Shown in pieces: positions 42,995-54,006 of a DNA stretch of 64,000 bases (position 1 is the stretch's first letter; each line of letters begins with the position of its first letter). The notes beneath the pieces were generated by a model. The model was given only the letters and a program-made list of their open reading frames with translations, was not told where the DNA came from and ran no database searches. Made by a program: the position numbers and the translations under genes. The DNA is taken from NCBI RefSeq assembly GCF_040869045.1, contig NC_090324.1, positions 55,333,346-55,397,345 on the forward strand, written 5' to 3'. Origin of the DNA: Eurosta solidaginis (taxonomy: Eukaryota > Arthropoda > Insecta > Diptera > Tephritidae).

Positions 42995-44850
42995 TTATTC
43001 GCTATCATCACTTTCATTCGATGAGTCACTTGTGGAATAATCATGAGCATCAGCAACACTACTGTGAAAGCTTGAAACAACTAGGGTATTTATTGACTCC
43101 TCAACATTATCGGGGGACAGTAAATTTAAGACTTCTGAAGTCAGACTTTTAAGTTTTTTCTTAGGTATCTCCCTAAAACTGTTAACTAAAGGATCCGATG
43201 TTATAAGCAACATATTCATAAGATCTCTATTCGTGGCTTCACGCGACTGCTTTTGTGTGTTATCATCCCTGAATCGTCTCAAATCTTTGTTACGAGCTTC
43301 CTGTCCTTCCTCAGAAAGTTGACCAATAGGTAAAATTGCTGATTTTATAATATTAGTACTATGCACTAAGATTTTATGAACTGTAACAGGCATATTAAAC
43401 CATGGATAGAGATCTATGTAAAGTTTTTTATTCTCGACCGCAAATTTTTCAAATCGTTGCATATTTATATTGTATCCAGATGCTAATGCGCGAAGGAGAG
43501 TGTCGAGTCTTTTGATGAGCGTTACATCTAATCCCGTAATCTCAGCAATAGCCTCAGAATTTTCGAAAAACCTACGAGCAGTGTTGCCGTCATTGGTATT
43601 GCCGAAACCTGGTTTTGGTTTATCTACTTTCAATCCAAGTACACTTTTATATTTATTCTGGATTTCTTTGGAACGTAGCTTTACACTCTCTTTATCTGCC
43701 TATATTGTGATTTACGGAAACTTCGTATTCTTCGAGCATGTACTTTGTTGGCAACAACGCATTTATCTCCTCTAAAACTTTGTTCGTTTCAAAAACAATA
43801 AAATCTTTTGTTTCTTTAGAAAAAATAAATTTAATTGGACGAAATACATGGTGGAAGGAGGTCTAGGGTTCTGCCAAACAATGTTACCTTTTTCATCCTG
43901 TAATTGAAGAGGAACGAAAGAAAATATAAACAAAAACTCATCAGTGTCAGAACTGCATGTACACTTTTGCTTATATGTGCTATGGGCAGATCTTCCATCG
44001 CTACCCCACTTGCTGATTAAAGTATATGTCAAGTTTGTAGGTAATAAACTAACAAAAACTTCTTGATTTTCTAAAACTAAACGCTCAACAGTTTTATCTA
44101 ATACGGACTGGACTTTAATTTCCGCACGTGTTTCACCCACATCAATTTCATTTGGATAGCATTCTGTCTTAGCTTTTCTTAGACGATAAAATGATGAATA
44201 AACCTTATGGCCTGCATTGATGCTCCACTTCCGAGTCGTTTTGTACATATGAGTCGTCGACTTGCTATCTACGTAGTATACTAAAGCTTCTACATTGCTC
44301 AAGCATCTTGCATCTGGCTCACATGTCATCTTTTTGCCGGATATTTGAGTGGTTTCCTGTGATTTTTTATAATTTTACCAACATTTCTGTTTCCGGACAT
44401 ACGCGTTGATACTTCTGCCGCATAAAGTAACTCTTCAGGACTTCTAGATTGCAAGAGGTCATCCACTCGACGCTGTTTGGTTTTTTCACTGCAGCTAACA
44501 AAGTCCTTCTTTCGTCTTCCGGGGCCGGGGTTACCTGAAGAAGTATTTGGTTGGTCTGAAGGCAACTTTGAATCTACCGTTATTGTTAATGTGAAGTCTG
44601 GACCCGAAAGCCACTCCGAATTTTTATTCAAAAATCGCTCCTTATGTCTTCCTGAAGTGTTCCACTTTTGATCCAGCTTCGACGAATATGCCGATATTTG
44701 TAAGCTGAAACTTTGTATAGAATACTCGGCTGCTTCGCTTAAATCGTACTTAAGTACAACAAAACTCAATAATTCTTTATATCTGCTTTCCTTCGAATGT
44801 TGAACCCAAATGTCAAAAAACTTCGTTCTTGGTACGAATATAACTAAACT
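42995..44850 (-). pseudogene. Transib transposase 2 (RAG1-like), three frames
   Basis: The N-terminal frame (about 44850-44326) contains WN...RFL.K..EWL and KTKQRRVDDLL. The middle frame (44329-43772) contains ISKWGSDGRSAHSTYKQK with the first catalytic Asp (residue 111), then FVPLQLQDEKGNIVWQNPRP. The C-terminal frame (43633-42995) contains GNTNDGNTARRFFEN, YPWFNMPVTVHKIL and GQLSEEGQEARNKD with the probable catalytic Glu (residue 112). The stretch that should hold the second Asp is missing between the second and third frames, so the enzyme is dead. The C-terminal frame is otherwise well preserved. It is a different family from transposase 1. Confidence 0.92.
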
Positions 44851-45605
44851 GCTTTGTGTTGTTGATTTTCCGGTGAATAGTTGATGATTATTGTGCTGCC
44901 ATCATAATTGTCGTTGATCATTCTGATTTGTTATCAGTTGTGCAGTATTTATATTACATTCAGGTATGTAGTAAATGCGTAGATGCTATCAAATGGAGTT
45001 GTTTTGTGTAGCGTTCCTTGTGGTTATACTTGCATTAGGATTGCTTTGTGTGTACCTGTTTTTATGCCTTGGTGACTGGTGCGGTAGGTTGTGGCAGGTT
45101 GAAGGCAGTTATCTTCGCCTTTTTGCTTTTGGTGTGCTCTTGTTGACCTTGCGCGTTTATTTTTGTGTGTTTTATGGCTACGTGTTTGTTCCCTGTACCT
45201 GGGGATTGGTTTTGCCGTTTGTAGATCAGCTTTAAAGGTTCAAATATCTCGTCGGAGCTGGTACGTACATACATCCTATTTTATATGTAGAGGTTATTAA
45301 ATCTACAAAAAAAAAAAAAATTAAAAATAGATGTGCAAAGAACTCGCAATGGTTTTTTCTTTCGACTATTAGAGAATACTTGCGACTATAACATATATAA
45401 AACATAGCACGGATGTCAGCGGATGTATGTAACCTTTTTGTCCCTAAAGTTAAAAATATAGAGAAAAAATACCTTTTCTTCTTAATAACGGAATGCTAAA
45501 TATATTGAAAATACTCTAATTGCGAAAGAATTACTATTAAAAAATTTTACTTACCTTCGAGCTTAGAATCCATCAAAAAATTATATAAAAGTGTTCACTT
45601 AAAAG
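44851..45605. other. 5' non-coding region of Transib element 2
   Basis: It contains GT-rich low-complexity sequence (44975-45235), whose long open frames on both strands are artefacts, and an A-run at 45308. No gene was recognised. On the minus strand it would be the promoter and leader of transposase 2, but no TATA or initiator could be supported. Confidence 0.45.
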
Positions 45606-45796
45606 AAATATGAAGCTTAATATTCAACAAGAATTTTGCAAATTAATCAATACATTTTACGGTCACTCTGCCTTCTTACTTCAATTACTCAATATATATG
45701 AGCAAAAATATCAAAAAAAGCAAAAATCCCTTTATTTTGTTTGTTTTCTTTCATTTCTCATTACACTTTTCTTTTTGTTCTACACGAAACATTGTG

Positions 45797-46710
45797 CGAC
45801 GTCACGAAAAAGGATAGCTACCCATTGCCAATAATTTATGGCACTCTGGACTCGCTCTCTGGTACGAAATGGTTTTCCACACTGGACTTGAAAAGTGGCT
45901 ACTGGCAAGTGGAGGTGGAGGAGGAAGACAAAGAGAAAACAGCCTTCAGCGTCGGAGATGGTCTTTGGCAATTTACAGTAATGCCCCTTGGACTAAGTAA
46001 TGCACCAGCTACTTTCTAGAGACTCGTGGATCAGGTATTGCAAGGACTACATTGGAAAACATGCTTGGTGTACCTGGACGACATCATCTTATTGGGCAAG
46101 AACTTTGATGAACGTCTTAAAAACTTAGAGGAAGTTTTCCAGAGAATAGCTGGCGCTGGTCTGAAACTAAGTCCCAAAAAGTGTTCGTTGTTTAAAAAGG
46201 AAGTACATTGCTTGGGTCACAAGGTAACGACAGAAGGCATCTGTACTACGAATGAAAAGATAAAGGCAGTAAAGGATTGGCAAAGACCAATGAACCTGCA
46301 TGAATTGAAAAGTTTCCTTGGGCTATGCACATATTACCGCCGATTTGTACCAAACTTTTCCAGAGTAGCCCATAGCCGCCATGAACTTACAAGAAAAAAT
46401 AAAGCTTTTGAATGGAAGAAGGAGCAAGAGGTGGCTTTCCAAACATTGAAGGAGCGTTTGTGCACTACCCCAATGCTGGCATATCCGATTCCAGGAGCAA
46501 CATTTATTCAGATACAGATGCGAGTGGATATGCTATAAGAGGGGTTTTGTCACAACTGGTTGATGGACAGAAGAAGGTAGTTGCATATTACAGCCGTTCA
46601 ATTGGAAAACCAGGGAGGAACTACTGCGTTATACGGAGAGAGCTGTTGGCACTGGTAGAGTGCATTAAACATTTTCACAAATATCTCTACGGTCAGAGAG
46701 ATTAAACAGA
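45797..46710 (+). pseudogene. SAP-Gypsy pol: RT palm/connection and RNase H (first copy)
   Basis: It resumes within a few codons of where 37498 breaks off. Motifs: WFSTLDLKSGYWQVEVEEED (motif A Asp), MPLGLSNAPATF followed by a stop (46018), LVYLDDIILLGKNF (YLDD box, about 46068), ELKSFLGLCTYYRRFVPNF (connection), and DTDASGYAIRGVLSQ with RRELLALVECIKHF (RNase H Asp and Glu). A frameshift near 46500 separates the connection from RNase H. After GQRD a deletion removes the end of RNase H and the integrase zinc finger. Confidence 0.9.
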
Positions 46711-46717
46711 GATTCTA

Positions 46718-47276
46718 TTGGATTGCGAACTAAGAGTTTTGCAGCAGAGCGAAAGGGCCCAAACCCGAAGTCATGGCCAAAGAAATCAATATAACCCAGG
46801 TGCGCCATTTGAAAGGATCTCTATGGATGTCGCAGTTCCATTTCCTACTAGCAATTGCGGAAAAAAATATGTACTGGTGGTTATGGATTACTTCAGCAAA
46901 TGGCCAGAGGTATACCCAATTCCAAACCAAGAAGCGGGAACCGTAGCAGAAGTGGTTACAAACGATTTGGTTGCAAGTTATGGTGTACCAATGGAGTTAC
47001 ATTCTGACCAAGGCAGGAATTTTGAATCAACTGTGTTCCAAGAAATGTGTAAGAAGTTGGGCATTCGAAAAACACGGACAACTGCATTGCATCCTCCGTC
47101 CGATGGTATAGTGGAACGTTTCAATAGAACATTGGAGGAGCATTTAAGAAAAGTAGTAGACAATTACCATAAGGAGTGGGATACACACATATCATAATTA
47201 TTGATGGCTTACCGCTCGGCAGTGAATGAGACAACGGGCCAAACACCCGCAAAGGTAATTTTTGGCAATGACCTTC
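46718..47276 (+). pseudogene. SAP-Gypsy integrase core (first copy), cut by an LTR element
   Basis: The core has ISMDVAVPFPTS (first Asp), LHSDQGRNFES (second Asp) and PSDGIVERFNRTLEE (Glu). The zinc finger is deleted upstream. A stop at 47195 interrupts the frame. Coding stops at the CTTC target (47273-47276) and resumes at 51646. Confidence 0.88.
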
Positions 47277-47796
47277 TGTAAAAAGGATTTATGATGATGG
47301 CAAGATTGCCATGTAAGAAGGTAAAATGTAAAAACGGTTTATGGAGAAATAAAAGCAACGTGAATTACTGGAAGTGCTAATGTTCAGCGCTGAAATTCAA
47401 TTGATGTTTATTAATAAATGCTTTCCTTTTTATAGGAATTTTTCTTACAATAATATTACAATATTTTTGTATAATACTTACACACTAAAATCAACTACAT
47501 TCTATTTCTATATAACTATTTAATGCTATATTCTTATTACCTAACTTTGTAATAATGTTTGGTCAGTCGCACCGACAAACTGACGCTGTCAATCAGTTAT
47601 GTTTATGGGTGAAGCAACTGTAAATGGATATGGATTCCCGCTGGGTTCAATTTAACTTAGCTATGCCGCTATGACTATGTCGCTATGAGTAATTTTTGTG
47701 TGTTTGAATTTGAAATTCATTTGCTTATGCATTTCAAGCTAGACCTATTCTGGTATGCACATAAGTACAAATGTCTTGTATTGCGGTAATACCACT
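47277..47796 (-). repeat. 3' LTR (in minus sense) of the non-autonomous element
   Basis: It pairs with 51126-51645. Its last base in plus sense differs from the other copy (T for A), a small decay of the terminal CA/TG. Confidence 0.88.
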
Positions 47797-49560
47797 TCAT
47801 CCACCTTTAAAAAGAATCGCATACACGTGAGAACAGTTGTATGTGATTCTTAAAGTGATTTAATGACCATGTGGAGTTCACTAAATTTTAGTTGCTTTTT
47901 AGTTTGCTATTGTAATTTTTTGTCTTGCGGTAATTTGATATTGAGCGTGAAGCGTTGTTTACTTGTTTTTATATCCGTTTACATTTGCTTGCCATGTGTG
48001 ATTTTTTGTGTTGACTAAAATTTTTTTATTGTTCTTTTGTTTGCACGTTTTTTTTTTTTTTGTTGTTTTGAAGTATAATATATGTATGTACATTTGTATG
48101 GTATGTGCTTGTATATATGTATAATGTTTTGCATCAAGTGTTATTGACATTTGGTTTTACACATCAGAGTTTTAAATTATTTTTGCACAGCCGTAACTTA
48201 ATGCCAACATTACCTCATATTTATGCATTTTTCTTTCTTTATGTGTTTACATTTTATTGATGAGTAAATTGGAATAGTATGGTTAAAACTGGGTTTTGTT
48301 AAATTCTGTGAGTTAGAAGATTTTTTTTTGTATTGGTATTTTCCTATTACCATTTTCTAGTCTATTGGGGGAATTTTTTACTACTATTTACTCTATTTAG
48401 CGTTAAAGATATTTTCCTATTACTATTTCCTATTCTACTGGGGGTTGAAGTGAAAAAAAAAAAATATTTTTCCTAAAATTATGATCTCTCTAAAAGCGAG
48501 GTTTTATAACTGAAACAACTCATACTTATATATATTTCTTTAATTATTTCTATAAAATAACAGCTTTTTATTGCTATTTCATTTGATTAGGGCTACATTA
48601 AACTTAGAACCAATAAAAAAAAATTTTATAGTGAATTATTCGGAAAATTTATTAGCTGTAATTGGCGGAAGAGCGAGGTAATTTATATTTGCTGTAGTAG
48701 TTTAGCTGGTTCGTGGAAGAAAGGCACAGTGGGTGCAAAAATTATTCTAACTTTTAATTTATTTTGCTTATTTTTCCAGCAATTTATTTGATTTAATTGT
48801 TATGCGATTTCTGCGGCGGCCACCAAGATAGAATCGTCATGACTTTTATGAAGAATTTTTGTTTTTTGTTTTTATACTGGGATTTGTCACTTGCACAACT
48901 TCTTTGGTTAAGTGGAATTATTTGATCATAAGAACCTGGTTATCAATTTTAAATTTGCCTACTGCAGTAAATATTCAATTAATTTTTCCTTATAAATTTC
49001 AAGTCCTGGATTGCCGGCATTTCTTGTATGCCTGGTCGAATATTGTCCTAAGTCAATAACTTCCTCAACAATCTGGTTGCTTGAAAATTTTCTACGCTAC
49101 AATTTTTCTATCCTAAGATGGAAATGAGCGCGACTAGTCTTTTATTGCAAATTTATATAGCGCTTTACATATATTTTATAAGTTCTCTTTGTGACTTTTT
49201 CTTCATAAATTTTTGTTTTGTTGTTCTTATTGGCTGGTTGTCAAATTTTTGTATTTTTTTTTTTCATATGTCCGCTGACGCAAATTTTACCATGGCTGTT
49301 TTATAAATCTTTTTCTTTTGACAGCCTTCAAGGATGTTATCTTGATAACTTCCATGGAGATTACTACTTTGAAGTATGCAAATTATTGATTTGCCATTAA
49401 ATTTGTGCAGGTCTAATGAAGCTGGCTTTAATGTCGTTTGCGACATTTTGAGGGTTACTGTTTACAAGATTATTTTTAATTATTTGTTGCTCTTCCTCAG
49501 CTTTGGGTTTGGTTTTAAAAGAGGCTTAGAGTGTTTTGTTTGAATGCTAAATGCGTGCTT
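47797..49560 (-). other. Interior of the non-autonomous LTR element, non-coding part
   Basis: It is AT-rich with poly-T runs. One minus-strand stretch at 49264-49530 is open in two frames with protein-like composition (containing SNPQNVANDIKASFIRPAQI) and may be the ruin of a Gag. No RT, integrase or protease motifs in any frame. Confidence 0.5.
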
Positions 49561-49564
49561 GAGC

Positions 49565-49818
49565 ATTTTCTAACTGCCTATATTTGATTTTCATATAGTT
49601 TTTGAGCATCATAGCTATTGTGACGATCAATAGCATGAATGCGCAAATTGTAACTGCTAACAAACATCTGGAACGTTTGGCGAGTTTTTCGTATCTATTT
49701 CTGTTGGTGGTTCGTATTTTACGACTCTATTTTCCGTTGATTCCGAGTTTTCCTTCCCAAACTCGTATCTGGCTATCGCTATCATGATGCCTTGAGCGAT
49801 ATTTGTCCACCAAGACAT
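49565..49818 (-). pseudogene. Small membrane-protein-like ORF of the non-autonomous LTR element
   Basis: ATG at 49818 starts a 53-codon frame (MSWWTNIAQGIMIAIARYEF...). Where it ends, a neighbouring frame continues with a strongly hydrophobic segment (LLAVTICAFMLLIVTIAMML) followed by a basic stretch (KNYMKIKYRQ), ending near 49565. Together they look like one short protein with a soluble N-terminus and a membrane helix, broken by one frameshift. The function is not recognised. Confidence 0.4.
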
Positions 49819-50121
49819 TTTAAAATTTTCCTATAATTATTTTCTACTTGTGACGAACTAAAAAAAATTTTTTGATTTTATTCTTTCATCCTATGCATTC
49901 CATTTTATTTAAACTTTTGTATTATAAAAATTGTTATTCTAAAATATTCCTTAAAATATTTTTATTTAGGTTAATATTTTTAACAGTTCAAAAAAAATTT
50001 TAATGATTATATTTTTTTTTTCTAAACTAATTATACAAAAATATCTAAAACTTTATTCCTAGGCTATTTTGTTTCATTTTTGTTTATTCGTAAATAGAAT
50101 TTTTTCACAGATATTATAATT

Positions 50122-50364
50122 TTAATATTGATCCCTATCGGGGAAATTCATCCTTATCATATTCATGATTTCTTCCTCTTTAGTTGAAGGATTTTTTATA
50201 TCTTCCATAGTTGGTTCCCTACTCATACCTATTGTCTTCCAAAATTTTTTCAACCAATCTAATTCTTTTATGAAGTTTCTATTTTCTATTTCTAGAGTGT
50301 CATTTTCATCCCACTTTTTGAGGGGATTTTTCGAAAAATCTTTAGGCATTCTAAAGTTACTCAA
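50122..50364 (-). CDS. Short ORF (80 codons) near the 5' end of the non-autonomous LTR element
   Basis: It starts at ATG 50364 and is intact. The composition is charged, with IKELDWLKKFWKTIGMSREP followed by TMEDIKNPSTKEEEIMN. A related, decayed version occurs at 32035-32148 far away, so the sequence is a conserved protein of an LTR element family rather than chance. The position, first ORF after the 5' LTR in minus orientation, fits a leader or Gag-like protein. The molecular role is unknown to me. Confidence 0.55.
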   Translation of the reverse strand: MSNFRMPKDFSKNPLKKWDENDTLEIENRNFIKELDWLKKFWKTIGMSREPTMEDIKNPSTKEEEIMNMIRMNFPDRDQY

Positions 50365-51125
50365 TTATTCGAACTTAAATTTTGAAATTTAATTTTTATT
50401 TAATTCCTTTTTTTCAAACCATTGTTTTTTTGGATTTTGAATGAACAAATTAATTAACTTTTAACATTGTAAGTTTGAAATATTCTTTTCATTTTTAATT
50501 AAAATTCATGATTTAAAAAAAATTGCCTAAGCAAAAATGAAATTTTTGCAAATGGGTAAGCGTCCCTAAGGCCGCTCAATTTATTCTAAAAATTTAAATA
50601 ATTTAAATATACTTAATATACATAATATTCGCTGCCAGTCGTATTGTCCATTTTGTCCTGTTGGTTTGCCATATAATATTAGTTGCCAGTATTATGCCAA
50701 TTATGCCCTGCTGGTTTGCTACTCTGCATTTATTTAGTGTCCGGCCAGATGTTATGATTATTCCACTCCATTTGTGCGTTTAATTTATTATTGAACTTCC
50801 GTTATTTTGCTTCAAACAAACGTTCATAACTAATTGATCCAGATAACCACCATGAGTTTATTCGTATTTGCCATAAGTCCGTTAAAATATTATTGTTATT
50901 ATTCATACCAAATTACGTTGGGTTGATCTAGCTCGCGATGTAATTATTGCTCCTTTTCTTCTGTACAGAATTTTTATCCAGCATGATCTGAAAAAAAAAA
51001 ATGTTTCTCTAAGTTCTAAACTTGGCAGGACCTTCCAGATTTTTAGCCAAGTCTGTCAGGATCTTTTACTCCAGCAAGATCGTTAGCAGTTTTGCCAATT
51101 TCTGATCAAGCTGGCAGGATCGCCA

Positions 51126-51645
51126 TGTAAAAAGGATTTATGATGATGGCAGGATCGCCATGTAAAAAGGTAAAATGTAAAAACGGTTTATGGAGAAATA
51201 AAAGCAACGTGAATTACTGGAAGCGCTAATGTTCAGCGCTGAAATTCAATTGATTTTTATTAATAAATGCTTTCCTTTTTATAAGAATTTTTCTTACAAA
51301 ACTATTACAATATTTTTGTACAATACTTATACACTAAAAATAACTATATTCTATTTCTATGTACCTATTCAGTGCTATATTCTTATTACCTAACTATGTA
51401 ATAATGTTTGGTCAGTCGCACCGACAAACTGACGCTGTCAATCAGTTATGTTTATGGATGAAGCAACTGTAAATGGATATGGATCCCCGCTGGGTTCAAT
51501 GTAACTTAGCTATGCCGCTACTACTGTGTCGCTATGAGTAATTTGTGTGAGTTTGAAAGTGAAATTCATTTGCTTATGCGTTTCAAGCTAGACCTATTCT
51601 GGTATGTACATAAGTACAAATATTTTGTATTGCGGTAATACCACA
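51126..51645 (-). repeat. 5' LTR (in minus sense) of the non-autonomous element
   Basis: It pairs with 47277-47796 and ends ACCACA next to the CTTC target. A short direct repeat of the LTR start region (GGCAGGATCGCCATGTAAAAAGG) lies on both sides of its left end at about 51113 and 51148. Confidence 0.88.
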
Positions 51646-52056
51646 CTTCGAATGCCAGCTGATTTCAAGTTTGGGATAGATGCCGATGCGGAGAGAAATG
51701 TCAAGAAATCCACTGGTGTCTTGGAAGAAGAGCTGAGAGAGATACATGGTCTTGTAAAGCAACGAGCAAAGATTATGAGTGAAAAGGAGAAAGCCATATA
51801 TGATAAAGCAATTAATTCGGAAGGTTTTCAGGAAGGAGATTTGGTGCTGGTATACAACCCACAACGAAAAAAAGGTTTGTCCCCGAAATTGAAGTGTAAT
51901 TGGGAAGGCCCATACAAAGTTGTAAAACGGATCAACGATGTAGTGTACCGCATACAAACCATTGGCAAACCACGAACCAAAATGAAAGTGGTCCATTTGG
52001 AAAGGCTGGCAGCATTTAGATCGAGAGATTTGTCTGATCGGGACGATCAGCCTTAG
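51646..52056 (+). CDS. SAP-Gypsy integrase C-terminal domain (end of pol, first copy)
   Basis: It continues the integrase after the LTR-element insertion. It has RMPADFKFGIDADAE, a helical linker, and the GPY/F-type module (GDLVLVYNPQRKKG, NWEGPYKVVKRINDVVYRIQ), which binds DNA and helps target choice. It ends with the natural stop at 52054-52056, a few bases before the start of the 3' LTR. The frame is intact over this stretch. Confidence 0.88.
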   Translation, partial: LRMPADFKFGIDADAERNVKKSTGVLEEELREIHGLVKQRAKIMSEKEKAIYDKAINSEGFQEGDLVLVYNPQRKKGLSPKLKCNWEGPYKVVKRINDVVYRIQTIGKPRTKMKVVHLERLAAFRSRDLSDRDDQP

Positions 52057-52067
52057 GTTAAGGGCAA

Positions 52068-52092
52068 TGTGGCGAATATTAGTGACACTAAG
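52068..52092 (+). repeat. 25-bp stub of the SAP-Gypsy 3' LTR
   Basis: TGTGGCGAATATTAGTGACACTAAG matches the first 25 bp of the 5' LTR (35266) with a few changes, then passes without a gap into an RT coding fragment. The shared word GACACTAAG sits at the junction. Confidence 0.8.
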
Positions 52093-52580
52093 TGAAGGAT
52101 AGCTGTCCATTGCCGAGAATTTAAGACACTATGGACTCGCTATCTGGTAAGAAATGGTTTTCCACACTGGACTTGAAAAGTGGCTACTGGAAAATGGAGG
52201 TGAAGGAGGAAGACAAAGAAAAACATCTCTTAACGTCGGAGATGGTCTTTGGCAATTTACAGCAATGCCTTTTCACGAAGACCATGTAGTTTGGAATGCA
52301 AGCACTGTTCAAAGGCCGAGCCTAAAGAAGACATTATAGATGTCCTGCTAATGACTATAACGTCTACGGGTGAATGGGACAAGGAAAAACTAAGAAAGTG
52401 TCAGCTAGAAAATACAGATCTGCCACATGTTATGCAAGGGCTCGATTGAAACGAAAAACCAAACAGAGAAGAGATGTCAGCAGAGAGTCCCATTGCGAAG
52501 TCATATTGGGCACAGTGGAACAGTTTAGAATTGATATCCATTTGCATTCATTGAGTATGGGAGAGTGAGGATGATCAATG
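52084..52580 (+). pseudogene. SAP-Gypsy pol, second copy: RT piece joined to the RNase H-integrase linker
   Basis: The first about 200 bp match 45797-46000 (WFSTLDLKSGYW, then a frame break). After about 52285 the sequence jumps to the linker before integrase (ECKHCSKAEPKEDIIDVLL, SYWAQWNSLELI), so most of RT and RNase H is deleted. It ends with ESED at the AATG target of the mdg3-like insertion and resumes at 57869. Confidence 0.8.
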
Positions 52581-52791
52581 TGTCAGGAATGTCCAAATGG
52601 ATTAAAATGAATAGTCTCACCACGTTTATAAAAGTAATACATGTATTTGTTTATTTAATTAACAAAAGGTTTAGGTTAAATTATAATTCAAATTTTAAGG
52701 AAATTGATTGTACCACGAACTGACTACCGTTCTGCTTCAAATTCAACCAGCGAATGCCCTCAATGGTCTCACAAGCAAACAGCCGGTGACA
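52581..52791 (-). repeat. 3' LTR (minus sense) of the mdg3-like element
   Basis: TGTCAGGAATG to GGTGACA in plus sense. In minus sense it is preceded by a purine-rich stretch (GGAAAGGCCGAGC) acting as polypurine tract. Confidence 0.92.
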
Positions 52792-54000
52792 GCTCGGCCT
52801 TTCCTGACATTTTGTCCTGCATGGACGAGTCATCGTCGTCTTCGATACCATCAAGTTCAGGAATCAATGCACACCACGGTTTTATGTGATCCACACTACA
52901 TATGTTGCAATAACGTCTTTGTGTATGTGTTGAGTCTGGTAGATCTTCGATAATATATCTGTCATAGTTAAGTACCTTCGTAACAATATATGGTCCTTTA
53001 AATGCGGGATCCAGCTTATGGGAGAGACCTGTTGCATTTGGAAAATGATCAATGATCACTAAGTCGTCAACATCATATTTCTTTGGAGTTTAGTGTCTTT
53101 TGTCATAACGCTCTTTCCACTTATGTCTCTCTGCCATTATATTGTTTGCTGCTTCATCATGTTTCACCTCGATATCTGGATTACCCTTATCATCATCGTT
53201 TATAGCTTGTATCATTCGGTTGTATGTTACATTTCTGGGATTGAAATAAAACACAAGTTCATTAGGCGTGTATTTTGTTACCTCATTACGTAGGGAATTA
53301 ATCGGGCATTGAATGTTTGGAAGCATTTTATCCCATGTTTTGGCCGTTTCGCTCATACATTTCAAAGCGTTGATAACTGTTTTATTTACGCGTTCGGCCT
53401 GTCCGTTAGCTCTCGTTGTTCGTACTGCAGTTTTGTTGTGTTGAATACCATCATTCGAAATGAATTCTTCAAATTGCTTCGAAGTGAACGCCGTACCTCG
53501 ATCTGATGTTATTTTAAGTGGTTGACGAAAAATGGCCATGATTTCTTCTAATGCTTTTACGACTGGTTCAGTTTTCGTAGTTCTGAATCCGCATACAACT
53601 ACTAATATGTACGAAAACCCTGATTGCTGCGTTGGAATGGACCCACATGATCAATAAAAATGTGCCTAAATGGCATCGGCAACACACCGCTTACGTGCAA
53701 TTGGCTTTGCGGTTTACCTCCCGTCATTTTATTTAAGCAACACTCTTCAGAAGCTGCTATGATTTGACATACTCCTCATGCGTGGAAACCAAAAATGTTT
53801 GCATAGTCGCTGTAATGTTTTTTCTAAAGCAAAATGTTCAGAGTCATCATGACATGACTTAACAACTCGCCAACTCGCCTTTGGTACTGCCAATTTCATA
53901 TCGCCCTTAGCTTTTCTAAATAATCGACTGTTATGCATCGTATAATCGGTTTTCATTTGCTTAATTGTAGCTTCATCTGCCGTTTCTTTCCCTGTAATTA
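52769..54000 (-). pseudogene. mdg3-like integrase
   Basis: The zinc finger lies in 53956-53747 (CHDDSEHFALEKTLQRLCKH) and continues in another frame with the CC pair. The core has FIDHVGPF (first Asp, about 53640), ITSDRGTAFTS (second Asp) and TRANGQAERVNKT (Glu) in 53539-53090. A stop at 53090 is followed at once by the C-terminal frame 53059-52769, with FKGPYIVTKVLNYDRYII (GPY/F module). At least three breaks. Confidence 0.9.
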
Positions 54001-54006
54001 TATCGC

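Larger units (their letters stand above)
41246..45796 (-). mobile_element. Transib element 2, both ends intact, TSD CGACG
   Basis: The left terminus is CACAGTGTTTCGTGTAGAA (41246-41264), and the right terminus is its inverse with one change (CACAATG..., ending 45796). It is flanked by CGACG at 41241-41245 and 45797-45801, the 5-bp duplication expected for Transib. The terminus begins with CACAGTG, identical to the heptamer of V(D)J recombination signals. The transposase is on the minus strand. A Helentron-like element (41590-42518) is inserted in its 3' part. The element is about 4.55 kb including that insert. Confidence 0.92.
47277..51645 (-). mobile_element. Non-autonomous LTR retrotransposon with about 520-bp LTRs, TSD CTTC
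   Basis: The two direct LTRs are 47277-47796 and 51126-51645, about 95 per cent identical by eye. They begin TGTAAAAAGG and end ACCACA, and are flanked by CTTC (47273-47276 and 51646-51649). Minus orientation is inferred. Reading from the minus strand, the LTR ends CCTTTTTACA and is followed by TGGCGATCCTGCC (a Gypsy-like primer site). A purine-rich AAAGGTGGATGAAG precedes the other LTR. The 3.3-kb interior has only short ORFs and no RT, so it needs another element's enzymes. Confidence 0.9.

Noticed and set aside
44975..45235. 86-codon plus ORF rich in Leu, Val, Phe and Cys, resembling a membrane protein
   Set aside because: The stretch is GT-rich low-complexity DNA in the leader of Transib element 2. 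Both strands are open for compositional reasons, and there is no related sequence elsewhere in the window.
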